Assembly: GCA_963748295.1 (NCBI GenBank)
Contig: CAVVIH010000004.1
Coordinates: 491,239 to 555,238 of the forward strand
DNA length: 64,000 bases
Origin: CAVVIH01 sp963748295
Lineage (GTDB): Bacteria; Acidobacteriota; Vicinamibacteria; Vicinamibacterales; 2-12-FULL-66-21
Direction: 5' to 3'
Of this stretch, positions 57,599-64,000 are shown piece after piece. Every line of letters begins with the position of its first letter. Position 1 is the first letter of the stretch. A program made the translations under genes and the position numbers. The notes beneath the pieces are model-generated. The model searched no databases. It was given only the letters and a program-made list of their open reading frames with translations, and had not been told where the DNA came from.

Positions 57599-59770
57599 AT
57601 GTCACTGACTGCGGGCGCGTGGCTCGGCCCCTATGAAATCCTGGCCTTCCTCGGCGCAGGTGGCATGGGAGAAGTGTGGAAAGCGCGCGACACGCGGCTC
57701 AATCGCATCGTCGCCGTGAAGCGGCTCACCGAACAGCACAGCGGGCGTTTCGAACAGGAAGCGCGCGCCATTGCGGCGCTCAATCATCCCCACATCTGCC
57801 AGATCTACGACGTCGGCGCCGACTACCTGGTGCTGGAGTACGTCGAGGGACAAACGCTGGCCGATCGGATCCGAAGTGGCAGTGAGCCTGGGTTACCGCA
57901 GGAGGAAGTCCTGCGCATCGCGCGGCAGATTGCTGACGGCCTTGGGGAGGCACATCGAGCGGGCATTCTTCACCGCGACCTGAAGCCCGGCAACGTGATG
58001 ATCACGACGAGGGGCGCGGCCAAGCTGCTCGATTTCGGCCTGGCCAGACCCGTCGCCGCGGATGCCGATGTTACGCAGACCCAGCATGGCGTCGTGGTGG
58101 GCACGGCGGCCTACATGTCGCCGGAGCAGGCGGAGGGTCAAACCGTCGATGTGCGGTCAGATGTCTTCAGCTTCGGTGCGGTGCTCTACGAAATGATCTC
58201 GGGGAGTCGTGCGTTTGGTGGGACCTCTGCGCTTCAGATGATGAATGCCGTCTTTCGCGACGAACCGCCTCCACTGCACACGTCGCCCTTGCTCGAGCGC
58301 ATCGTCCGGCGCTGCCTGCAGAAGTTGCCTGGCCAGCGTTTTCAAACGATGGGAGAAATTCGGGTCGCACTCGATCAGCCGCTGACGGAACCGTCGACAC
58401 CGATCGAGCGCGTGCCGTCAATCGCCGTGCTGCCTTTCGCCAACATGAGCGCCGACAAGGAGAACGAGTATTTCAGCGACGGTTTGGCCGAAGAGATCAT
58501 CAATGTGCTCGCCAATGTCCCTGGCTTGAAAGTCGCCGGCCGCACCTCGTCCTTCTTCTTTCGTGGCAAGGACGTCGAGTTCGCGGAGATCGGCAGGCGG
58601 CTCCATGTCGATCACATTCTGGAAGGGAGTGTCCGAAAGGCCGGCAGCCGAATCCGTGTCACGGCGCAGTTGATCAAGGTCGCAGACGGTTTTCATCTCT
58701 GGTCGGAACGCTACGACCGCGAGCTGACCGACATATTCGCCTTGCAGGATGAGGTCACCCACGCCATTGCCAACGCTCTGCGGGTGAAGCTCTCCACGGA
58801 GAGAGCGTCGCTCCGGCGTTCCACTCCTAACTTGCGCGCGTACGAGATGTACCTCAAGGCTCTCGATCAATGGTCCAGACCCTCGTCGGATTCATTGGTG
58901 CGGGTGAAGGAGTTCCTGGACCAGGCCGTCGCACTCGATCCGGAGTTCGCCGCCGCGCATTGCTTGTTGGGCCTGTACCACACGATGTTTGCCAGCCTCG
59001 GCATGAAGCCGACACACGAGGTCATCCCGCTGGCTCGCGCCGCCGTGCACGAGGCGCTGCGGATCGAGCCGTCCTTGGCTGAAGCGCACGCGCTCCGTGG
59101 CGTCTGGGCCGGCGGCTACGACGACTACGACTGGCGCGAAGCGGAGCAGCACTGGCGCGTGGCGATGAGTGGCGAGCTCGTCTCCTGCCACGTCCATTTC
59201 TGGTACGGCCACCACTACCTGCTGCCGCTCGGGCGTCTGCACGACGCGCTGGCCCAGATGAAGAAGGGGCTCGAGGGGGATCCGATCAACCTGCTCTACC
59301 GCCACCATCTTGCGGTCGGCCTCAGAAACGTTGGCCGACTTGACGAGGCGGAAGCCGAATTGCGCCGGGTGCTGGAACTCGATGAGCACTTCGCGCTGGC
59401 CGTCGGGACGCTCGGTGCCGTGTGCGCGCAGCAGGGTCGATTCGAAGAAGCGCTCGCATTGAGCGAACGGGCCCATGCACTATCGCCGTGGTCCAACATG
59501 ATCGTGGGACAGCTCGCGGCGCTCTTGTTGTCTGCCGGGGCCGCGAGTCGGGCCAAGACGCTCCTCGACGGTCTCAGGCCGGGCGCCGCCTGGGGAGCGC
59601 CCACCGGGATGGCCGTTTTCCACGCGATGCGTGGCGAGTTCGATCGAGCTGCAGAATGGGCGGCGCGCGCCATCGACTTGCGGTATCCGCTGCTCGTCGC
59701 GCTCCTCAGACCGCTCCTCGGGTCCACGCCCGTGTGGCCTGCCTTGGCGAGAAAGATGAATCTTCCGTGA
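57599..59770 (+). CDS. Ser/Thr protein kinase with TolB-like and TPR domains
   Basis: The 723-residue protein has an active Hanks-type kinase domain at residues about 10-265: GAGGMGEVW, ATP lysine in VAVKRL, ILHRDLKPGNVMI, LLDFGLARP, TAAYMSPEQAEGQ. Residues about 275-400 form the TolB-like/CadC-associated domain (IAVLPFANMSADKENEYFSD, GLAEEIINVLANVPGLKVAG, HILEGSVRKAGSRIRVTAQL). From residue 415 a chain of TPRs follows (AVALDPEFAAAHCLLGLYHT, ALRIEPSLAEAHALRGVW, VLELDEHFALAVGTLGAVCA). No membrane helix is obvious. This architecture is common in acidobacteria. Substrates are unknown. Confidence 0.92.
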   Translation: MSLTAGAWLGPYEILAFLGAGGMGEVWKARDTRLNRIVAVKRLTEQHSGRFEQEARAIAALNHPHICQIYDVGADYLVLEYVEGQTLADRIRSGSEPGLPQEEVLRIARQIADGLGEAHRAGILHRDLKPGNVMITTRGAAKLLDFGLARPVAADADVTQTQHGVVVGTAAYMSPEQAEGQTVDVRSDVFSFGAVLYEMISGSRAFGGTSALQMMNAVFRDEPPPLHTSPLLERIVRRCLQKLPGQRFQTMGEIRVALDQPLTEPSTPIERVPSIAVLPFANMSADKENEYFSDGLAEEIINVLANVPGLKVAGRTSSFFFRGKDVEFAEIGRRLHVDHILEGSVRKAGSRIRVTAQLIKVADGFHLWSERYDRELTDIFALQDEVTHAIANALRVKLSTERASLRRSTPNLRAYEMYLKALDQWSRPSSDSLVRVKEFLDQAVALDPEFAAAHCLLGLYHTMFASLGMKPTHEVIPLARAAVHEALRIEPSLAEAHALRGVWAGGYDDYDWREAEQHWRVAMSGELVSCHVHFWYGHHYLLPLGRLHDALAQMKKGLEGDPINLLYRHHLAVGLRNVGRLDEAEAELRRVLELDEHFALAVGTLGAVCAQQGRFEEALALSERAHALSPWSNMIVGQLAALLLSAGAASRAKTLLDGLRPGAAWGAPTGMAVFHAMRGEFDRAAEWAARAIDLRYPLLVALLRPLLGSTPVWPALARKMNLP

Positions 59771-59798
59771 CCTCCGTACCGACACTGAAAGGTGAGCG

Positions 59799-60353
59799 AT
59801 GCGTGTGCTACGTACCTGTGTCGTGAGCGTGGCGGTTGCGAGTCTGGTCTGCCCATCCGGGCTCGCCGCACAGCAGCCGGCGCGACCGAGTGATCGGCAA
59901 ACCCTCATGGGCGTGTGGGAGCTCGTTTCGATCCAGGACCATCGACCGAACGGCGAGGTACTCGACTGGATGGGCAAGAAGCCATCGGGCACCCTTATCT
60001 ACAGCCCCGACGGTCACGTGTCAGTGCAAATCATGCGGGACCCACATCCAGTGGTTGCGGCGTCCATATGGAGCAACGACGGACGCGACTTGCTGCCGAG
60101 CGCATCCGCCAGCGAGATTCGGAACGCGTACGGCGGGTACTACGCCTACTTTGGCAGGTGGGAAATCGACGAGGGTGCCCGCACGGTGACGCATCACATT
60201 CGAGGCAGCATGCGTGCAGGGGAGGTCGGCGCGGACTACGTCCGGCCGTACGAATTGTCTGGCGAACATCTCCTGCTTCGGTCCACGGTCACTTCGGCTA
60301 GCGGTGAAAAGCAGATCCGGGTGATTACTTGGCGACGTGCCGGGCGTTTCTAG
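59799..60353 (+). CDS. Secreted lipocalin-like domain protein
   Basis: The 184-residue protein has a signal peptide (VVSVAVASLVCPSGLAAQ). The mature part looks like a lipocalin-like (Lipocalin_5) barrel: LMGVWELVSIQDHRPNGEVL, PSGTLIYSPDGHVSVQIMRD, AYFGRWEIDEGARTVTHHIR, PYELSGEHLLLRSTV, and a final ITWRRAGRF. Ligand unknown. It follows the kinase gene by 28 nt and precedes the SnoaL-like gene by 27 nt; the three could be one transcript. Confidence 0.75.
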   Translation: MRVLRTCVVSVAVASLVCPSGLAAQQPARPSDRQTLMGVWELVSIQDHRPNGEVLDWMGKKPSGTLIYSPDGHVSVQIMRDPHPVVAASIWSNDGRDLLPSASASEIRNAYGGYYAYFGRWEIDEGARTVTHHIRGSMRAGEVGADYVRPYELSGEHLLLRSTVTSASGEKQIRVITWRRAGRF

Positions 60354-60380
60354 TGAACGACTCAGCGGGGAAACAGACAG

Positions 60381-60728
60381 ATGTCGACGAAAGACGTGTT
60401 CGACCACCACGTCAAATGTTTTGGCGAGGGCGACCTTCAGGGAATGCTCGCTGACTATTCGCCAGGTGCGATCATGTTTACGCCCGATGGACCACTGAAG
60501 GGAATCGACACGATCCGGCGCTTCTTCCAGGCGCTGCTCGCGGAGTTCGGAAAACCAGGCACAGCCTTCAGCATGAAGCTGGTGTCGATCGAAGGCGACT
60601 TTGCCTACTGCATCTGGACGGCAGAGACTGCCGACAACGTCTATGAAGTCGGCACCGACACGCTCGTCGTACGGGACGGCCAAATCGTGGCGCAGTCGTT
60701 CGCCGGCAAGATCACGCCCAAGGGCTAA
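60381..60728 (+). CDS. SnoaL/NTF2-like domain protein
   Basis: The 115-residue protein has the NTF2-like cone fold signature: VFDHHVKCFGEGDLQGMLAD, YSPGAIMFTPDGPLKGIDTI, RRFFQALLAEFG, FAYCIWTAETADNVYEVGTD, TLVVRDGQIVAQSFAGKI. Members are small ligand-binding or isomerase-like proteins. No catalytic residue can be assigned. The remainder up to 60965 holds only a weak ORF that I do not support. Confidence 0.82.
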   Translation: MSTKDVFDHHVKCFGEGDLQGMLADYSPGAIMFTPDGPLKGIDTIRRFFQALLAEFGKPGTAFSMKLVSIEGDFAYCIWTAETADNVYEVGTDTLVVRDGQIVAQSFAGKITPKG

Positions 60729-60965
60729 CCGACTGGTTGGTGTCCGAAACTGATCGTGAGTTCGGTGAGGTATGGTCGGCAAGAGACGGGCGCTGTCAGC
60801 TCCACATCCCGTTCGAGTGCAGAGAGTGTCCTCGGGTCGCCGACCTCAAGACTCATTTCGTGGCGAGCAATGAGGTCTGGGATCATTCCGAAGAGCGACC
60901 TCTGTAAATCACTGCATCGCGACGAGTTGTCAGCGCGCGTTCTCCGCAGGGGAGCGTTGACTTCG

Positions 60966-60985
60966 GTCTTACATTGATGTAAGAC
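60966..60985. promoter_or_regulatory. Perfect palindrome before second padR, probable operator
   Basis: GTCTTACAT-TG-ATGTAAGAC is a perfect 9-2-9 inverted repeat ending 8 nt before the padR ATG. Its TACAT/ATGTA core resembles the ATGT...ACAT halves of known PadR sites. Operator function is inferred from symmetry and position. Confidence 0.7.
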
Positions 60986-60993
60986 TGACCGCC

Positions 60994-61305
60994 ATGGGCG
61001 GCTCGCATCCTCGCGTTCTCACGGTGTCGCCGAAAGAGCTTCTGGTTCTCGAGTTGCTCCGACATCAGGAGTTCTACGGCCTGCAGCTCGTCGCCGCATC
61101 GAGGGGCCGGCTGAAGCGGGGCACCGTCTACGTCACGCTCGGTCGGATGGAGGAGAAGGGCTACATCACCTCGAAGCTCGACGCTCCACCCTCTGGAACC
61201 GGTGGCCTGCCGCGACGCATCTACGCAGTGACGGCGCTCGGGCGCCGCATGTTCATGGCCTGGACCAGCGGCGCGAAGCAACTGGTGCCGGAGTTGGGCC
61301 GATGA
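60994..61305 (+). CDS. PadR family transcriptional regulator (second copy)
   Basis: The 103-residue winged-helix protein reads VSPKELLVLELLRHQEFYGL, QLVAASRGRLKRGTVYVTLG, RMEEKGYITSKLD, GGLPRRIYAVTALGRRMFMA. The GTVYVTLGRMEEKGYI stretch is the PadR recognition helix region. It is shorter than the first PadR at 5.4 kb and lacks a long C-terminal helix. Its stop overlaps the ATG of the downstream permease, the same layout as the first pair. There is little room for a Shine-Dalgarno between the palindrome and the ATG. Confidence 0.92.
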   Translation: MGGSHPRVLTVSPKELLVLELLRHQEFYGLQLVAASRGRLKRGTVYVTLGRMEEKGYITSKLDAPPSGTGGLPRRIYAVTALGRRMFMAWTSGAKQLVPELGR

Positions 61306-63999
61306 GGCCGCCGGGCACGCGGCTTCGGGCGGTGGCCGCGCGCCTGTTCGCCGCGACCACGATGGATTACCTGATCGATCCGGCGATCGCCGACATGCAG
61401 GCCGAGTACCGAGGACGCGTCGCGCGGAGGGCGGACCTGGCGGAAACGCTGGATCTGCGTTCGCGGTTACCTCGCGTTCTTCACGATGATCGTCGCGCAT
61501 GGCCGCGCAGCGAAAACGATCAATGTCGGCTTGGCGCCGTTGCGGGGCCTGTCATTGGACGTCCGGCTCGGCCTGCGGCTACTCGTCAAGCACATCGGCC
61601 TGACAATCGTGGGAACGGTGGCGATGGCCTTCGCGATCTGGAGCGGCATCGTCGCCTTCGAGTTCTACACGCAGATCATGCACCCCCGGCTGCCTCTCGA
61701 GGACGGCGAGCGGATTGTGGCGATCGTGATGGCCGACACCGCCAGTGGCGGTGAAAGAGCGCCGACCCTTCATGACTTCGTGGCATGGCGCGATGCCCTC
61801 ACGTCCGTCCGGGACCTGGCGGCGTATCGTGACCGCAACTGGAACGTGATCGTCGGCACCGCCGTGCCGGAGCCGGTCGCCGTGGCGGAGATCAGCGCGG
61901 CCACGTTTCGTATCGTGCAGGAGCGCCCCGTTCTTGGCCGGCCACTGGTCGAGGCCGATGAGAAGCCCGGCGCACCGTGGGTCGTCCTCATCGGACACGA
62001 CGTCTGGCAATCGCGATTTGCGTCCGACCCCAACATCATCGGAAGGGAATTGCGTCTCGGCAATGTTCCCCACACGATCGTAGGCGTGATGCCGGAGGGC
62101 TTTCGTTTTCCTCTGGCGCACGGCTTCTGGGTTCCTCTCAGGTTGAATCCGGTGGACTACCCACGGCAGCAAAGCCCCGTCGTGCGGGTATTCGGCAGAC
62201 TGTCGCCTGGCGCCACGCTCGCAGCCGCGCAACCGGAACTGACGGTCCTCGGCGCCACGGCTGCCGCCGCGTTTCCCGACACCCACCAGCATCTCGAGCC
62301 CCGGATCGTGCCCTACATCGATGCGATTTTCCGCGGGTTTTCGGCAGACAGCGCCACGGAAGTGTTCTCGGGCAACCTGCTGAGTGTCTTGCTCGTGTTT
62401 CTCGTCTGCGGCAACGTCGCGCTGCTGATGTTCGCCCGGGCCGCGACGCGCGAGAACGAGATCCTCCTGCGAACGGCGCTCGGCGCCGGCCGCGGGCGGA
62501 TCATGGGCCAACTGTTCGTCGAGGCGTTGGTGCTGGCAATGGTGGCCGCACTCGTCGCAGTGACGTTCGCGCAACTGGCCTGGCATTCGCTGTTCGCCAT
62601 GGTCACGGAGAACATGTTCGAGAATCGCGTTCCGTTCTGGATGCATTCCAGCGTCTCTCCGAGGACCCTGGTGTACGCCGCGCTGCTGACGCTCGTCGCC
62701 GCCGCTATCGCAGGACTTCTCCCGGGGCTCAAAGTGACCCGCGGCATCGGGACGCGCCTGAGGCAGTCGGGCCCGGGAGGCGGCGGCCTTCGCTTCGGCG
62801 GGATCTGGACGGTGTTGATCGTGATGCAGGTCGCGGTCATGGCCATCGTCCCGACTCCCGTGATCGCGATTTATGGAGACACGGTCAAGGGAGCACGCGC
62901 GGCGAACGCCGGACTTGTTCCAGAACAGTATCTCGCCGTGACGATGGCGATGGACCGCGAGAAGGGGCCTGGTGCGGCCGGCTCGACGTTCACGGGCAGA
63001 TTCGCCGCCGCGACCCAGGAGCTCGAGCGAAGACTCGAGGCCGAACCCGGCGTCACGGGAGTCACGGTCGCCAGCGTGCTGCCATTGATGGATCACCCGT
63101 GGCGTCAAATCGACGTCGACGAGGGCAGCACCGCGCGCGGGGAGCGGAATTCCAGCCCGCGTCAAGTGTCTTCGGCCTGGGTCGCTCTGGACTTCTTCGA
63201 CGTGCTGGACACGCCGATCCTCTCCGGCCGTGCGTTTCACTCCGGCGATCTGCAGCCGGGCGCCCGGACCGTCATCGTGAACCAGTCGTTCGCGCAGGTG
63301 GTGCTCGGAGGCAACAACCCGATCGGCCGGCGACTTCGCTACAGCGACCTGACACAGCAGAATGCGGCGAAGTCCGCAAACCAACCGTGGCATCAAGTCG
63401 TGGGCGTCGTGCGGGATCTCGGCGTAGATCCGGAAGGACGCGACTCGAGGAGGGCCCGCATCTATCACCCGCTGGTTCCTGGCGGAAGTTATCCCGTCCG
63501 CATGGCCGTCCATAGCATGGGCGATCCCATGCTCTTCGCCCCACGCCTGCGGTCCATCGCCAGAGATGTCGAGCCCATGCTTCAGATCTCGGAGATCGCC
63601 CGCTTCGATCAAGTCGCTGCCGCAGGTGCCCGCACCCCGACGCTGCTCTTCTGGTTCTTCCTGGCCCTGGCGCTCGTCGTTGTGCTTCTGTCGCTGACCG
63701 GCATCTACTCGGTGCTCGCCTTCACCGCCTCGCAACGAACGCGAGAGGTGGGCATTCGCGTCGCGCTGGGCGGGCGGCCGCGGCACGTGGTCGCTGTGCT
63801 GTTTCGCGGCCCGATGACGCAGATCGTCCTGGGTATCCTGATCGGATTGGTCATTGCCGACCGCCTGTCGGAGGGAGACATGGTGCGCGTCATCGCAGTG
63901 TATGGATGCGTCGTCGTCGCGGTTTCTGCACTGGCCACCCTGGGCCCGGTGCGACGCGCGCTCCGAATCCAGCCAATCGACGCGCTGCGCGCTGAGTGA
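61302..63999 (+). CDS. ADOP-type ABC transporter permease (second copy), one frameshift
   Basis: The protein has about 898 residues. The N-terminal prefix (TRLRAVAARLFAATTMDYLI, PAIADMQAEYRGRVARRA) breaks near 61449; after the shift it continues RGYLAFFTMIVAHGRAAKTI, then LTIVGTVAMAFAIWSGIVAF, a MacB-type periplasmic domain (RPVLGRPLVEADEKPGAPWV, RLGNVPHTIVGVMPEGFRFP), FtsX unit one (VFLVCGNVALLMFARAATRE, LRTALGAGRGRIM), a second periplasmic domain, and FtsX unit two (FFLALALVVVLLSLTGIYSV, EVGIRVALGGRPRHVV), ending PIDALRAE. Substrate unknown. It is coupled to padR. The stop is inside the window (63997-63999). Confidence 0.9.
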
Positions 64000-64000
64000 T

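Noticed and set aside
57378..57605. 75-codon minus-strand ORF before the TPR kinase
   Set aside because: No family resemblance, overlaps the start of a certain gene, and lies in low-GC non-coding sequence.
60756..60977. 73-codon ORF between the SnoaL-like gene and the second padR
   Set aside because: Runs into the operator palindrome, has no ribosome-binding site, and its composition is not coding-like.
61579..63786. 735-codon open frame antisense to the second permease
   Set aside because: Shadow of a high-GC gene; the permease frame has both FtsX units.

Overview
The window is about 66% GC and reads as a chromosomal segment of an acidobacterium, most likely of the Vicinamibacteria type. 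That call is an inference from gene content: two PadR regulators each translationally coupled to a large MacB/FtsX-type orphan permease (the ADOP arrangement), an Oar-like TonB-dependent receptor with an N-terminal carboxypeptidase-regulatory domain, Ser/Thr kinases with TPR or PEGA tails, and a BshC-type bacillithiol enzyme. No marker gene in the window fixes the species.

Layout. 1-5.8 kb: end of rpsT, an S4-domain RNA-binding protein, a Tat-exported cyanophycinase-like peptidase, a zinc-metalloprotease lipoprotein and a padR-permease pair. 6-7.8 kb: an unusual ParB-domain/pseudo-histidine-kinase fusion and a lytic transglycosylase. 8-13.4 kb (minus strand): ilvE, pilT, recX, alaS. 13.5-18.9 kb: a Ser/Thr kinase, rsmE, and the heat-shock operon hrcA-grpE-dnaJ-prmA behind a CIRCE operator (no dnaK here). 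18.9-26.4 kb: an amidohydrolase, a repeat/GxxExxY island, xdhC, a PpiC-type foldase and a class A penicillin-binding protein. 26.5-35.3 kb: TonB receptor, PIG-L deacetylase, an argininosuccinate-lyase-like enzyme and convergent bshC. 35.4-45.5 kb: an orphan repeat array, a PEGA pseudokinase overlapping carA-carB, then comEC. 45.5-55.4 kb: a second GxxExxY cassette, mazG, a DUF1844 protein, a PhnP-like hydrolase, ribF, cysS, a class III aminotransferase, an FMN-dependent hydroxy-acid oxidase, yraN, a HAD phosphatase and small proteins. 55.5-64 kb: tRNA-Gly, tRNA-Cys, a decayed IS481-type element, a Ser/Thr kinase with TPRs, two small stress/secreted proteins and a second padR-permease pair.

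The most interesting structure is not a conventional gene cluster. Two genes for GxxExxY proteins (small proteins with a PD-(D/E)XK-like D...ExK signature) each sit tightly between two blocks of short degenerate 'word' repeats in inverted orientation. At 45.5 kb the arms are 36 nt inverted repeats made of four 9-nt words in the same order. At 20.3-22.1 kb they are about 12 units (left) and 19 units (right) of a GATCCGCG-type repeat. A third array of the same GATCCGCG family (35.45-36.1 kb) has two inverted halves but no gene. Other word families occur at 5.8 kb and 52-54 kb. This looks like a REP/RAYT-like nuclease-plus-repeat system; that functional reading is a hypothesis.

Caution on sequence quality: at least fifteen single-base frameshifts interrupt otherwise conserved genes, many of them essential (alaS twice, carB twice, cysS, dnaJ, prmA, a PBP). 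Flanking protein sequence is intact on both sides each time, so residual sequencing or assembly indels are more likely than real pseudogenes. I annotate these genes over their full span and mark the break.
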